DNA of 64,000 bases from Photobacterium damselae (GTDB lineage Bacteria > Pseudomonadota > Gammaproteobacteria > Enterobacterales > Vibrionaceae). A model generated the notes under the pieces. It searched no databases and was not told the origin of the DNA. It was given only the letters and a program-made list of their open reading frames with translations. The stretch lies in assembly GCF_003026815.1 (NCBI RefSeq), contig NZ_PYOG01000012.1, forward strand, positions 1 to 64,000, read 5' to 3'. Positions 48,867 to 60,253 of this stretch are shown here, piece after piece. The position numbers and the translations under genes were made by a program. The first letter of the stretch is position 1. Each line of letters begins with the position of its first letter.

Positions 48867-49718
48867 ATGCGCCTCTCAATTGATCGTTATTCACTCTATC
48901 AAATTACCGCTATTTGTTTATGCATTCTTCCACTACAAGGCTGTTTTGAACGCCATAAAACAACCGATCGACTCTGTCAGGAAAAGCCGCAACTCTGTCA
49001 CGATCTCAATATTGATGATGGACAGTGCCGGATCCAGCGAACCAATCTTATTTGGCAACGAAATCGCATACTATCAGCACCCACTGATATTGAACGCTTA
49101 CAAGAACTCAAAGATATGAAGAAATATCAGCTTTGTTTGGAGTTTGCAGCTCAAATAGAGCCAATTGATATGAAAGAGCGGAAAACATACCGTATTGATA
49201 AATTGCACCAAGTTTACCAATCAGAACAAAAACTCATGGAGCAACTCTTAAACTCCTATGATCCTAATGTTCTTTACTATCGCTGGACCCAAGGAAGCCA
49301 AGATGCGCTAGAGCAATTTTTAAAACAAGAAGACAGTGAACAAGTAAAAACCACAACCCTACAATTTGGCTACGCTGCGTACTATTCACAGCAAAAAAAT
49401 TCAAACAAAGCCAAACAACACTTACTCGCAGCACTGAGCTATTTAGAGCCAAACGAAGCCATTCAACCACAACTGATTCAAGGCTTAGCCACTTATGCAT
49501 TTCAAGAAAATAATCTGATTCAAGCTTATATTTGGACCCGAACAGGACAGCAACTTAAATTATTTGATGTGTCTGATCAGCGAATGGAACAACACTTCTC
49601 TTTTAGCTCTAAGGAAATATCAACATTAGATAAAGTTGTAGATAAAGTTGTTAATAGCTTATTAGATGGAAACTTTGAACCTGCATTATTGATAGTGCCT
49701 ACGTTTAAAAACTCATAG
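48867..49718 (+). CDS. DUF2989 family lipoprotein
   Basis: Predicted lipoprotein of 283 residues with lipobox LQGC (Cys at about residue 26). The mature part is rich in helices, with paired cysteines early (RLCQEKPQLCHDL, DDGQCRIQR) and tetratricopeptide-like repeats in the C-terminal half (YSQQKNSNKAKQHLLAAL; YAFQENNLIQAYIW). The family is known from Vibrionaceae near msrB/gapA; its role is unknown. It lies between divergent yeaC and convergent msrB. Confidence 0.8.
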   Translation: MRLSIDRYSLYQITAICLCILPLQGCFERHKTTDRLCQEKPQLCHDLNIDDGQCRIQRTNLIWQRNRILSAPTDIERLQELKDMKKYQLCLEFAAQIEPIDMKERKTYRIDKLHQVYQSEQKLMEQLLNSYDPNVLYYRWTQGSQDALEQFLKQEDSEQVKTTTLQFGYAAYYSQQKNSNKAKQHLLAALSYLEPNEAIQPQLIQGLATYAFQENNLIQAYIWTRTGQQLKLFDVSDQRMEQHFSFSSKEISTLDKVVDKVVNSLLDGNFEPALLIVPTFKNS

Positions 49719-49766
49719 ACACTTTTTTTGAATATTTACGTAATTTTTTTAATTATCAACACAAAT

Positions 49767-49794
49767 AAAAATAGTTAGAACACTAACTATTTTT
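49767..49794. terminator. Bidirectional terminator between DUF2989 gene and msrB
   Basis: AAAAATAGTTAG (49767-49778) pairs perfectly with CTAACTATTTTT (49783-49794), so both strands end in a T run. Confidence 0.85.
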
Positions 49795-50188
49795 ATTCAT
49801 CAGATTGAGTATTGAATTTTAGGGAAACAGAATTAACACAGTAGCGCTCCCCTGTTGTATTAGGTCCATCAGGAAATACATGGCCTAAATGACTATCACA
49901 ACTAGCACATCGAATTTCAATCCGCTGCATTCCATGGCTAAAATCGTCTAAATAGCGAATCGCTTGAGCATCAACGGGAGCATCAAAGCTCGGCCATCCA
50001 CAACCAGAGTCGTACTTATTTACCGACGAAAACAGTGGGCTACGGCAGCATGTACAAAAATAGATACCGCTTTCTCTATTATGAAGAAGAGCTCCACTAA
50101 AAGGAGTTTCGGTACCTTGTTCTCGACAAACTCGATACTCCTCATCACTGAGAATTGTTTTCCATTCAGCCTGACTTTTATTGTTCAT
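49793..50188 (-). CDS. msrB: Peptide-methionine (R)-S-oxide reductase MsrB
   Basis: Repairs methionine-R-sulfoxide in proteins. Zinc is held by two pairs, CTCC (in YFCTCCRSP) and CASC (in IRCASCDSH); the catalytic Cys is in [10 protein letters not shown] near residue 117. GCGWPSF is the substrate site. 131 residues, cytoplasmic single-domain form. The ATG follows AAGG. It is divergent from gapA, as in E. coli. Confidence 0.96.
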   Translation of the reverse strand: MNNKSQAEWKTILSDEEYRVCREQGTETPFSGALLHNRESGIYFCTCCRSPLFSSVNKYDSGCGWPSFDAPVDAQAIRYLDDFSHGMQRIEIRCASCDSHLGHVFPDGPNTTGERYCVNSVSLKFNTQSDE

Positions 50189-51521
<1,333 letters not shown>

Positions 51522-51844
51522 TTTGTGAAGTCATTAGACTAGAGTTAAGGCGACGCTTCGGTGTCGCCTTTTTTGTATGTAAGTTTTAGGTTTAATATTT
51601 TAACCGTGGCTAATACCCCCAAAATCATCAAGCTTTAGACAAATCATGTAAGAGACTAACGAGAAAGCAAGAACGCTTCCTTCACATATTTAACAAATAA
51701 ATCTTAATATTAAGATATAATTTTCAACAAAAAATAAGTAATTATTGTATTGATGTTTTTCTACGAAAGAGTCCATTTTTATTTAATCTAAGGTCTTAAA
51801 GAGATAAACATAAATCCAATATTTGTTTATTAGGGAATAAACCA
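51522..51844 (+). promoter_or_regulatory. gapA-yeaD intergenic region
   Basis: After the gapA terminator (51547-51574) the remaining ~270 bp are AT-rich with no coding frame and no recognised site. It probably contains the promoter of yeaD. Confidence 0.4.
51547..51574 (+). terminator. Rho-independent terminator of gapA with UUCG loop
   Basis: AAGGCGAC (51547-51554) pairs with GTCGCCTT (51563-51570), and the inner GC-TTCG-GT gives a C(UUCG)G tetraloop, an unusually stable cap. Five T residues follow. Confidence 0.9.
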
Positions 51845-52720
51845 ATGAATCTGCGAAATTTACCTGTTATCAATGCCCTATCAGATGCTGTAACCATCTG
51901 CGATTACCAAGGCATTCATATTGTACGAATTAACCATCCAATGGTAGAAGCTGGTATCTCACTGCATGGCGGTCACCTAATTTGGTTTAAACCTGCCGCT
52001 GAAAAAGATGTTATTTGGCTAAGCGAAAAAGCAGAGTTTGATCCAGCAAAAGCAATTCGTGGTGGTATTCCAGTTTGTTGGCCTTGGTTTGGCAAAGCAG
52101 GTACACCTTCTCATGGTTTTGCCCGTAATAGCCAGTGGACGTTAGAGCAACACCGTGAAAATGATCAGGGTGTTATCGTTAGCTTAACTCTAGAAGACAA
52201 CGAACAAACTCAAGCGATTTGGCCTCATAAGTTCCATAACCGTTTGATCTTTGAAATGGGCAGTGAGCTAAAAGTTCACCTAACCACCACAAATACAGAC
52301 AATCAAACTTGGTCATACGGTGGCGCGCTTCATACCTATTTTGATATTGCGAATATTAAGCAAATTGCAATTACTGGTATGGGGGAAGAATATCAAGATA
52401 GCACTCAAGGTGGCGCTATCTGCCATGGTGAAAGTGAACTAACCTTCCACGCAGAAACTGACCGCGTTTACACACAACCAAATAACATTATTACCATTGA
52501 TGATAAAGCTAACCAACGCCAGATTAACGTTGAAAACCAAGGTCATAATGCTGCTGTAATTTGGAATCCTTGGCAAGAATTGTCCATCAGTATGGGCGAT
52601 ATGGCTGACGATAGCTATGAGACTATGGTCTGTGTTGAATCCGCTATTCATGGACAAGGTGTAACCCTAGAGCCTAATCAAGCTCATACCCTAAGTACGA
52701 TCATCTCTGTTGTAAAATAA
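51845..52720 (+). CDS. yeaD: D-hexose-6-phosphate mutarotase (YeaD)
   Basis: Aldose-1-epimerase fold enzyme of 291 residues that interconverts anomers of glucose-6-phosphate and related sugars. Conserved segments are GGIPVCWPWFGKAG (about 74-87, arginine/tryptophan sugar site), HGFARN (about 91-96) and the catalytic Glu region VCVESA near the C terminus. It follows gapA, as in E. coli, but after a terminator and a long gap. Confidence 0.92.
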   Translation: MNLRNLPVINALSDAVTICDYQGIHIVRINHPMVEAGISLHGGHLIWFKPAAEKDVIWLSEKAEFDPAKAIRGGIPVCWPWFGKAGTPSHGFARNSQWTLEQHRENDQGVIVSLTLEDNEQTQAIWPHKFHNRLIFEMGSELKVHLTTTNTDNQTWSYGGALHTYFDIANIKQIAITGMGEEYQDSTQGGAICHGESELTFHAETDRVYTQPNNIITIDDKANQRQINVENQGHNAAVIWNPWQELSISMGDMADDSYETMVCVESAIHGQGVTLEPNQAHTLSTIISVVK

Positions 52721-52736
52721 TTACTTCAGAAAAGAG

Positions 52737-52773
52737 TAAGCCCCTAAGAATATTTATTATTTTTAGGGGCTTA
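52737..52773. terminator. Terminator between yeaD and the VOC gene
   Basis: TAAGCCCCTAA (52737-52747) pairs perfectly with TTAGGGGCTTA (52763-52773) in the gap between convergent genes. Confidence 0.75.
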
Positions 52774-52808
52774 TTATCACTAACTGAGCCATATTAATAT
52801 TCATGGTC

Positions 52809-53189
52809 TTAAGCCATCATAGTCGACAGCGGTTCAATAAGAACCCAACCATTACCATCAGGATCTGAAAAGGTCGCAAACCGCCCTCCCATAATCGTAA
52901 TAATTTCTGATAATGCAACGCCTCGCTGACTCAATTCTTTGTGAGTAGACAGTAAATCATCTGTTTGCACAACCAGGCCTTGTACAGAGCCTGCTGCCAT
53001 ACCACCAAAAGGAGGAACCAAACTGATTGTGGTTTCAGCACCTTTAGGCGCCAACTGAACCCAGCGTTTATGTACGTTAGATTGATGATCTCGAATTAAT
53101 TCAAACCCAAGAGCATCACGATAAAAAGCCAAAGCAATACTCTGATCAGTAACAGGAATTGAGACAGTATCTACTCGAGAAATGGCCAT
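52809..53189 (-). CDS. VOC (glyoxalase/bleomycin resistance) family protein
   Basis: 126-residue protein of the vicinal oxygen chelate superfamily. Two beta-alpha-beta-beta-beta units are seen: VSIPVTDQSIALAFYRDALGFEL and a second with GLVVQTDDLLSTHKEL, ending in FATFSDPDGNGWVLIEP. The start at 53189 follows AAGGAGAG at good spacing. Members include isomerases, dioxygenases and drug-binding proteins; no substrate can be named here. Confidence 0.85.
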   Translation of the reverse strand: MAISRVDTVSIPVTDQSIALAFYRDALGFELIRDHQSNVHKRWVQLAPKGAETTISLVPPFGGMAAGSVQGLVVQTDDLLSTHKELSQRGVALSEIITIMGGRFATFSDPDGNGWVLIEPLSTMMA

Positions 53190-53849
53190 TACACTCTCCT
53201 TGCACATTCAATATCGCGCCAATAAAAATGCGTAATTACCTAATTAGCTTAAGACACTTAATGTGATTTTTCTCACAAAATAAGGCCAGTCTTAAATTTG
53301 ATTAAACAAAATAATCTGTGATGAAATTAAGCCATTTTCTATTTATCTGAATTGTTATTATAAAATCAACACCATTTACATTCTTGTAACCCAATATTTT
53401 TACCTTCCATTAATATGACTTAAATTTTTTTGTTTTCAGCTCAATGACAAAAAAATAAAAAAACATGATCTATCTATTAAAACCATAAAGCATAGAGAGA
53501 TAATGCTAGAAAATAACCAACTAATTTAGCAAATCATCCATTTTAATGCTTATCACTGTGATTTTTGACCATTTATCTAATAACAAAAAAATTAAAATTA
53601 TCTACACTAAAAAGTACCTACATTTTTTTAACAATCAACTTGCATAAGGCATTTTTTAAGAGGATAGTAGGTTTGTGTATAAATTTTGCACAACAGTAAA
53701 TGTCACAAAGAGATACGAACAATGAATTAAACGATCTTTCACTTAGTAAATCACATTGATCCGAACAGTTTAGGCTTAGAGATAAAGGATGAAATAACTA
53801 TCGACTTCGCACTTATTCATTGATCAATGAAACGATTCAGGGGGCAGCC
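53190..53849 (+). promoter_or_regulatory. Upstream region of yeaG
   Basis: About 650 bp, very AT-rich, between the VOC gene and yeaG. A RpoS-like -10 element, CTACACTAA, lies at 53602-53610. No sigma-54 -24/-12 element, which drives yeaG in E. coli, was found. The yeaG ribosome site AGGGGG is strong. Confidence 0.35.
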
Positions 53850-55784
53850 ATGAGTATTTTTGACCACTATCGTCAGCGCTATGAAGAAGCCAAGGATGAA
53901 GAACTGTCATTGCAAGAATTTCTTGATATTTGTCGAGAAGATAGAAGTGCCTATGTGAACGCAGCTGAGCGCCTATTAATGGCAATTGGTGAGCCAGAAA
54001 TGATTGATACGGCACTAGATCCACGCTTAAGTCGACTCTTTTCTAACCGAGTTATCGCTCGATATAAGACGTTTGAAGAATTTTATGGCATGGAAGAAGC
54101 CATCGAGCAAATTGTCTCTTACCTTAAACACGCCGCACAAGGGCTTGAAGAGCGCAAACAGATTCTTTACTTATTGGGGCCTGTTGGTGGTGGTAAGTCA
54201 TCACTTGCGGAAAAACTCAAAAGTCTAATGCAGAAAGTACCCATTTATATTTTGACAGCAAATGGCGAGCGAAGCCCAGTTAATGATCACCCTTTTTGTT
54301 TATTTGATAAAAATGAAGACGGTGATTTGCTAAAAAATGAATACGGTATTCCTAAACGTTATCTTAACTCCATTATGTCACCATGGGCAGCAAAACGTCT
54401 GCACGAGTTTGGTGGTGATATTACTAAGTTTAAGGTAGTCAAAGTTCGCCCATCGATTCTTGATCAAGTTGGGGTGGCAAAAACAGAACCTGGAGATGAA
54501 AATAACCAAGATATTTCATCCCTTGTTGGTAAGGTTGATATCCGCCAACTTGAACATTTCTCACAAGATGACCCTGACGCATACAGTTATAGTGGTGCCC
54601 TCTGTAAAGCCAACCAAGGCCTTATGGAGTTTGTTGAGATGTTTAAAGCGCCACTTAAAGTTCTGCATCCTTTACTGACTGCGACTCAGGAAGGTAACTA
54701 TAACGGTACTGAAGGACTCTCCGCCCTACCGTTTGATGGGATGATCCTCGCTCACTCAAACGAATCCGAGTGGCAATCTTTCCGTAATAACAAAACCAAT
54801 GAGGCATTCCTAGACCGAGTCTATATTGTTAAAGTTCCTTACTGTTTACGTATTTCGGAAGAGATGAAGATTTACGAAAAATTACTGCAAAACAGTCAGC
54901 TATCAACGGCACCGTGTTCACCAAGCACCTTAGATATTCTCGCCCGATTCTCTGTTCTCTCTCGCTTAAAAGAACCTGAGAACTCAAGTGTTTATTCAAA
55001 GATGCGCGTCTACGATGGTGAAACGTTAAAAGATACCGATCCAAAAGCAAAATCGTATCAAGAGTATCGTGACTATGCTGGGGTTGATGAAGGAATGAAT
55101 GGCCTATCCACACGATTTGCCTTCAAGATTTTATCCCGTGTCTTTAACTTTGATCACTCAGAAGTTGCGGCAAACCCAGTACACCTCTTCTACGTACTTG
55201 AACAACAAATTGAACGAGAGCAGTTCCCGCAAGATTTGGCAGATAAATATCTGGAGCACTTAAAAGGGTATCTCATTCCGAAATATGTTGAATTTATCGG
55301 TAAAGAGATTCAAACCGCTTATCTTGAGTCGTACTCAGAGTATGGCCAGAATATTTTTGACCGCTATGTCAGTTATGCCGATTTCTGGATTCAAGATCAG
55401 GAGTATCGAGATCCAGAAACAGGCCAACTATTTGACCGCGCAGCTCTTAATAACGAACTGGAAAAAATCGAAAAACCAGCGGGCATTAGCAATCCAAAAG
55501 ACTTCCGAAATGAAATTGTGAACTTTGTGCTTCGTGCACGAGCCAATCATTCAGGAAAGAATCCAAACTGGACCAGCTATGAGAAGCTCCGTACTGTGAT
55601 TGAGAAGAAAATGTTCTCAAATACAGAAGAGTTACTACCGGTTATTTCGTTTAATGCGAAAACCTCATCAGAAGAGCAGAAAAAACACGATGATTTTGTC
55701 GCTCGTATGATGGAAAAAGGCTATACCCGCAAACAAGTCCGCCTCCTATCTGAATGGTATTTACGAGTTCGTAAGTCTTCATAA
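53850..55784 (+). CDS. yeaG: Serine protein kinase YeaG (PrkA family)
   Basis: Cytoplasmic stress-induced kinase of 644 residues, the same length as E. coli YeaG. An AAA-like N-terminal domain has the Walker A motif GPVGGGKSS (about residues 106-114), followed by the PrkA C-terminal domain. It is the first gene of yeaG-yeaH-ycgB, a trio conserved from proteobacteria to spore-forming bacteria and induced in starvation. The ATG at 53850 follows AGGGGG; an upstream TTG start is rejected. Confidence 0.96.
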   Translation: MSIFDHYRQRYEEAKDEELSLQEFLDICREDRSAYVNAAERLLMAIGEPEMIDTALDPRLSRLFSNRVIARYKTFEEFYGMEEAIEQIVSYLKHAAQGLEERKQILYLLGPVGGGKSSLAEKLKSLMQKVPIYILTANGERSPVNDHPFCLFDKNEDGDLLKNEYGIPKRYLNSIMSPWAAKRLHEFGGDITKFKVVKVRPSILDQVGVAKTEPGDENNQDISSLVGKVDIRQLEHFSQDDPDAYSYSGALCKANQGLMEFVEMFKAPLKVLHPLLTATQEGNYNGTEGLSALPFDGMILAHSNESEWQSFRNNKTNEAFLDRVYIVKVPYCLRISEEMKIYEKLLQNSQLSTAPCSPSTLDILARFSVLSRLKEPENSSVYSKMRVYDGETLKDTDPKAKSYQEYRDYAGVDEGMNGLSTRFAFKILSRVFNFDHSEVAANPVHLFYVLEQQIEREQFPQDLADKYLEHLKGYLIPKYVEFIGKEIQTAYLESYSEYGQNIFDRYVSYADFWIQDQEYRDPETGQLFDRAALNNELEKIEKPAGISNPKDFRNEIVNFVLRARANHSGKNPNWTSYEKLRTVIEKKMFSNTEELLPVISFNAKTSSEEQKKHDDFVARMMEKGYTRKQVRLLSEWYLRVRKSS

Positions 55785-55834
55785 GTAACAACAGATAGGT
55801 AGATGGTTTTCAGGATGAAATAAGGGGGAAGCTT

Positions 55835-57106
55835 ATGGCGCATTTTATTGACCGCCGATTAAACGGTAAGAATAAAAGCACCGTCAATCGACAACGCTTT
55901 CTACGTCGTCACAAGCAACAGATAAAAGAGTCTATTGCAGACGCTGTAAATAAGCGCTCGATTACTGATGTCGATAGTGGTGAAGATATTAGTATCCCAT
56001 CACGCGATATTAGTGAACCAAGCTTTCACCAAGGACGTGGTGGGCAACGTGATGTTGTCCACCCAGGTAACGACCAATTTATCCCTGGCGATCGTATCGA
56101 TCGCCCACAGGGAGGCGCTGGGCAAGGTGGCTCAGGCGAAGGGCAAGCCAGTCCAGACGGTGAAGGACAAGACGAATTTGTATTCCAGATCTCCAAAGAT
56201 GAATATCTTGACCTGCTTTTTGAAGATCTCGAACTACCAAATTTACAAAAGAACCAAATGAACCAAATCGTAGAATGGAAAACATTCCGTTCAGGCTATA
56301 AGTCACAAGGGGTTCCATCTAATATCGCCATTGTAAAATCCTTACAAAACTCACTGGCTCGTCGAACCGCAATGAGTGCAGGAAAACGACGTCAGCTGCG
56401 AGAATTAGAACAAGCACTGGATCTTCTCTTTACCACAGAACCGGCTCAGCCATTAGAAGAGGCTCGAATCAAAGAAGAGATAGAAGTGCTGCGTAAAAAA
56501 ATTCGTAGTGTGCCTTTTATTGATACGTTTGATTTACGTTACAAAAACTATGAACGTCGACCTCAACCGTCCAGTCAAGCTGTTATGTTTTGCTTGATGG
56601 ATGTATCAGGTTCAATGGATCAGGCAACCAAAGATATCGCTAAACGTTTTTATATCTTGCTCTACCTCTTTTTAAATCGAACCTATAAAAACGTTGATGT
56701 TGTGTTTATTCGTCACCACACCCAAGCAAAAGAAGTCGACGAACATGAATTTTTCTACTCGCAAGAAACGGGGGGAACCATAGTCTCAAGTGCATTACGT
56801 TTGATGGATGAAATTGTCAAAAAACGTTACTCACCGGATGAATGGAATATTTACGCAGCACAAGCTTCAGATGGTGATAACTGGGCAGATGACTCACCAG
56901 GATGCCGAGAGCTACTTAATAAAGAAATTTTGCCTGTGACTCGATATTACTCATACATTGAAATTACTCGTCGTGCACATCAAACCTTGTGGCGCGAATA
57001 TGAAGCACTACAAGCAAGTCACGACAACTTTACGATGCAAAACATTCGTGGTGTTGATGATATCTTCCCTGTCTTCCGAGAACTTTTCAAAAAACAGGTA
57101 AGTTAA
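55835..57106 (+). CDS. yeaH: YeaH family protein (DUF444, von Willebrand-like)
   Basis: 423-residue protein of the YeaH/YhbH family. The N-terminal part is basic ([21 protein letters not shown]) followed by a low-complexity glycine-rich linker (about residues 75-112). The C-terminal half has a MIDAS-like DVSGSMD (about 252-258) typical of von Willebrand type A folds. It works with YeaG and SpoVR in stress or stationary phase; partner and mechanism are not known. It lies 50 bases after yeaG. Confidence 0.94.
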   Translation: MAHFIDRRLNGKNKSTVNRQRFLRRHKQQIKESIADAVNKRSITDVDSGEDISIPSRDISEPSFHQGRGGQRDVVHPGNDQFIPGDRIDRPQGGAGQGGSGEGQASPDGEGQDEFVFQISKDEYLDLLFEDLELPNLQKNQMNQIVEWKTFRSGYKSQGVPSNIAIVKSLQNSLARRTAMSAGKRRQLRELEQALDLLFTTEPAQPLEEARIKEEIEVLRKKIRSVPFIDTFDLRYKNYERRPQPSSQAVMFCLMDVSGSMDQATKDIAKRFYILLYLFLNRTYKNVDVVFIRHHTQAKEVDEHEFFYSQETGGTIVSSALRLMDEIVKKRYSPDEWNIYAAQASDGDNWADDSPGCRELLNKEILPVTRYYSYIEITRRAHQTLWREYEALQASHDNFTMQNIRGVDDIFPVFRELFKKQVS

Positions 57107-57111
57107 TGACA

Positions 57112-57147
57112 AATACCAATCTTGCAAAATAGATTGGTATTACCAAT
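57112..57147. repeat. REP-like palindrome between yeaH and ycgB
   Basis: AATACCAATCT (57112-57122) pairs perfectly with AGATTGGTATT (57131-57141), and TTGGTATTACCAA (57135-57147) forms an overlapping second palindrome. Such ATACCAATC/GATTGGTAT palindromes look like a dispersed repeat class of marine gammaproteobacteria, but only this copy is in the window. Confidence 0.5.
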
Positions 57148-57192
57148 ACACCCAAACACATGGATGTCACTTTACGTTAAGGGGAATGTATT

Positions 57193-58722
57193 ATGGCCAC
57201 CAGCACTAAATCAAAAATGCTCAGTGATGGACCAGACTGGACTTTCAATCTGCTTGAGCAATACCATCAAGAAATTAAACGTATCGCTAAGCACTACCGG
57301 TTAGATACTTACCCTAACCAAATTGAAGTTATTACAGCCGAACAGATGATGGATGCTTATTCCAGTATCGGTATGCCTATCAACTATCACCACTGGTCTT
57401 TCGGTAAACGATTTATTGAAACCGAGCGTGGTTATAAGCATGGTCAAATGGGGCTTGCTTATGAGATTGTTATTAACTCAGACCCTTGTATTGCTTATTT
57501 AATGGAAGAGAACACCATTACAATGCAGGCTCTTGTTATGGCGCATGCTTGTTACGGCCACAACTCATTCTTTAAAGGCAACTACCTATTTAAAACCTGG
57601 ACCGATGCCAGCTCCATTATTGACTACCTCCTTTTTGCTCGTAACTATATTACCGATTGCGAAGAAAAATATGGCGTAGATGAGGTCGAAAAACTTCTCG
57701 ATTCCTGTCATGCCTTGATGAATTATGGGGTTGATCGTTATAAACGCCCACAAAAAATCTCTTTAGTTGAAGAAACTGCCAGACAGAAAGCACGAGAAGA
57801 TTATTTACAGACCCAAGTCAACGCTTTGTGGCGAACCATTCCTGTCCATAAAGAACTAGAACAAGAAAAACCTAAAGAGCGTTTTCCATCAGAACCACAA
57901 GAAAACATATTGTATTTTTTTGAAAAACACGCACCGCTATTAGAGCCATGGCAACGAGAAGTTGTGCGTATTGTGCGAAAAGTCAGTCAGTACTTTTACC
58001 CTCAAAAACAGACCCAAGTGATGAACGAAGGCTGGGCTACCTTTTGGCATTACACCATTATGAATCACTTATATGATGAAGGACTAGTTTCTGAGCGCTT
58101 TATCATGGAGTTCCTTCATAGCCATACCAATGTTGTCGCGCAGCCAAGTTATAACAGCCCCTATTACAATGGTATTAACCCTTATGCTTTGGGGTTTGCT
58201 ATGTTCCAAGATATTCGCCGTATTTGTGAAAACCCAACGGAAGAGGATAAATATTGGTTCCCTGATATTGCAGGCTCTAATTGGTTGGACACAGTCCATT
58301 TTGCGATGGAAAACTTTAAAGATGAGAGTTTCATTAGCCAGTTCTTATCGCCGAAAGTGATGCGAGATTTTAAGCTGTTTGCGGTTGATGATAATGACCG
58401 TCATAACTATGTTGAGATCAGTGCTATTCACAATGAAGAAGGCTATCGTATGATTCGAGAAAAACTCTCTTCACAATATAACCTTAGCAATAATGAACCC
58501 AATATTCAGGTGTGGAATGTCGATCTTCGAGGTGATCGTTCACTCACCTTACGCTACATTCCGCACAACCGAATTCCACTGGCTGATTCACACAAAGAAG
58601 TCATTAAACATCTACATCGTATTTGGGGGTTTGACGTTATCTTAGAGCAAGAAGAGCCCGATGGCCGCGCAAAGATCTTAGAAACCTGTCCTCCTAAAAC
58701 CAATTACAATACGGAAATATAA
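57193..58722 (+). CDS. ycgB: SpoVR family protein (YcgB)
   Basis: 509-residue cytoplasmic protein of the SpoVR family, close to E. coli YcgB in length. Conserved segments include GMPINYHHWSFGKRF (about 62-76), MAHACYGHNSFFKGN (about 117-131) and QVMNEGWATFWHYTIM (about 275-290). In Bacillus SpoVR affects spore cortex; in gram-negatives it is a stress-response gene linked to yeaG-yeaH. Biochemical activity is unknown. Confidence 0.94.
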   Translation: MATSTKSKMLSDGPDWTFNLLEQYHQEIKRIAKHYRLDTYPNQIEVITAEQMMDAYSSIGMPINYHHWSFGKRFIETERGYKHGQMGLAYEIVINSDPCIAYLMEENTITMQALVMAHACYGHNSFFKGNYLFKTWTDASSIIDYLLFARNYITDCEEKYGVDEVEKLLDSCHALMNYGVDRYKRPQKISLVEETARQKAREDYLQTQVNALWRTIPVHKELEQEKPKERFPSEPQENILYFFEKHAPLLEPWQREVVRIVRKVSQYFYPQKQTQVMNEGWATFWHYTIMNHLYDEGLVSERFIMEFLHSHTNVVAQPSYNSPYYNGINPYALGFAMFQDIRRICENPTEEDKYWFPDIAGSNWLDTVHFAMENFKDESFISQFLSPKVMRDFKLFAVDDNDRHNYVEISAIHNEEGYRMIREKLSSQYNLSNNEPNIQVWNVDLRGDRSLTLRYIPHNRIPLADSHKEVIKHLHRIWGFDVILEQEEPDGRAKILETCPPKTNYNTEI

Positions 58723-58737
58723 ACTGCACACAAAAGA

Positions 58738-58768
58738 AAAGGGAGAGCTTAATATAGGCTCTCCCTTT
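58738..58768. terminator. Terminator between ycgB and fadR
   Basis: AAAGGGAGAGC (58738-58748) pairs perfectly with GCTCTCCCTTT (58758-58768) in the gap between convergent genes. Confidence 0.85.
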
Positions 58769-58805
58769 ACTTATATAATCTGTAGCTCCAACGAACAAAT
58801 CGTTA

Positions 58806-59657
58806 TTACTGCTCTTCTTCGTGCATATAACGCATGATCTCGTCTCGGTGCATAAACCAAATTGCACCACTATCGCGACCATAGGTACGAATACGCTCAG
58901 CAACTAATTCAGGCTGCTGATTATCACAATATGCCTGCATATCACGATAGTAACTTAACGCCAACTGGCACGCTTCTGGCTTCATAAAGTAGTAGCCACC
59001 AACACGAGTGTAGATTTTGCGAAGGCCATTAATGGTCAGAACATATAAGGTATTGTTTGAACACTTCGCCATGCCTTGGAACATGCGGTAATCATAAAAG
59101 TTAAATGCACGAGCGCGACAAATTGCTTCACACAGTTCAGGATCATCCTTACCGTATTTATCGACAATTTTCTTCACTTCTTGTAGCAACTCAACTTTAT
59201 CTTCGTTCTCTTCAATAAATTCCGCAAAGCTCTCTGCTGCAAGCAGTTTTTCACATGATTCGATCACATGCTGAATTAACTTGCTTGACTCTTCTGCATT
59301 ACCTTTAACGGCATAACGCATAAAAATGCTACTGATATCAGTACGAGCTGCCAGCAGATCCGTTAATACTCGTTGTACATCCTGTCCATCTAGAGTAATC
59401 AGCGTATCTAAAATATTAAGACCCGACGTATCCATATAATTATTTACGCGGGTTGGCTTACCATGCTGAATGGTCAACCACCCATCACGAGCAAGACGCT
59501 GCAATACTTCACGTAAAGTCGTACGGGTTACACCAATCAATTCAGAAAGCTCTCGCTCCGCAGGTAAGATAGATCCCTGAGGAAAGTGATTATTCCAGAT
59601 GCTTTCGATAATATATTTTTCTGCAAATGTTGCTGGGCTATCTGCCTTTATAACCAT
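58806..59657 (-). CDS. fadR: Fatty acid metabolism regulator FadR
   Basis: GntR-family regulator that represses fatty-acid degradation genes and activates unsaturated fatty-acid synthesis, released by long-chain acyl-CoA. The N-terminal winged helix (residues 1-75) is nearly identical to E. coli, with [31 protein letters not shown] in two adjoining parts. At 283 residues it has an insertion of about 40 residues (about 142-182) absent from E. coli FadR, the Vibrio form that binds a second acyl-CoA. Divergent from nhaB. Confidence 0.97.
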   Translation of the reverse strand: MVIKADSPATFAEKYIIESIWNNHFPQGSILPAERELSELIGVTRTTLREVLQRLARDGWLTIQHGKPTRVNNYMDTSGLNILDTLITLDGQDVQRVLTDLLAARTDISSIFMRYAVKGNAEESSKLIQHVIESCEKLLAAESFAEFIEENEDKVELLQEVKKIVDKYGKDDPELCEAICRARAFNFYDYRMFQGMAKCSNNTLYVLTINGLRKIYTRVGGYYFMKPEACQLALSYYRDMQAYCDNQQPELVAERIRTYGRDSGAIWFMHRDEIMRYMHEEEQ

Positions 59658-60253
59658 TTAACTATTATCCAATTTGCTTCTTGCTTATATTTATATTGAC
59701 TCATCATACCACTAGTTTTGCCATATCCCCAAACTACTTCCATTATCCTTTTTGTCGCAATTGGCCAAGATGAATATCTACAAAATGTAAACTATAAAGC
59801 ATAATATTTGCGCAACTAATAACGCAAATTAGTGAACTTAGTTTGATGTTACGCAACATTCCCTTACACTTTTGCCGTTATATTAATCAGCTGAGTGTCT
59901 GGCACATTATTGCTCCCATTTTTGTGATGTAATTTTAAGAAAAGAATTAAGTTCAAGTTATTCTCTTGACTGATCTAGATCAAAAGGTAGAGTAACAAGA
60001 CATGAACTTTGGGAGTGAAATGGATGTGACTGCCTGCTTTAAGTTAAACACCATATTTACCGCTTAATTCAAGTAATAACCTTACTATTGAAGCAGTTAA
60101 AGCATCACAACTTATGGTTTTTAGCTTAGAGGTCTCAATAATTCATCGTTACCTACTATTGCACGGAGCAATGTAAGTAACTCGGCCTATTGATTACTTA
60201 AGGTACTGCAGCCAGTTCTCTGTATTAACACATAATTATAAGAGACCGTTTAC
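59658..60253 (+). promoter_or_regulatory. fadR-nhaB intergenic region
   Basis: About 600 bp between divergent genes. CTGAT-CTAG-ATCAA at 59970-59983 matches the FNR consensus at nine of ten positions. A sigma-54-like TGGCAC...TGC near 59899 has the wrong spacing. No other element was recognised. Confidence 0.4.
59970..59983 (+). promoter_or_regulatory. FNR-like box upstream of nhaB
   Basis: CTGAT-CTAG-ATCAA differs from the FNR consensus only at the first base. No clear -10 element is at the class II distance, and it lies 270 bp from nhaB, so its role is uncertain. Confidence 0.35.

Noticed and set aside
59899..59914. Sigma-54 promoter (TGGCAC...TGC) before nhaB
   Set aside because: The spacing between the GG and GC elements is one base short, which sigma-54 does not tolerate.
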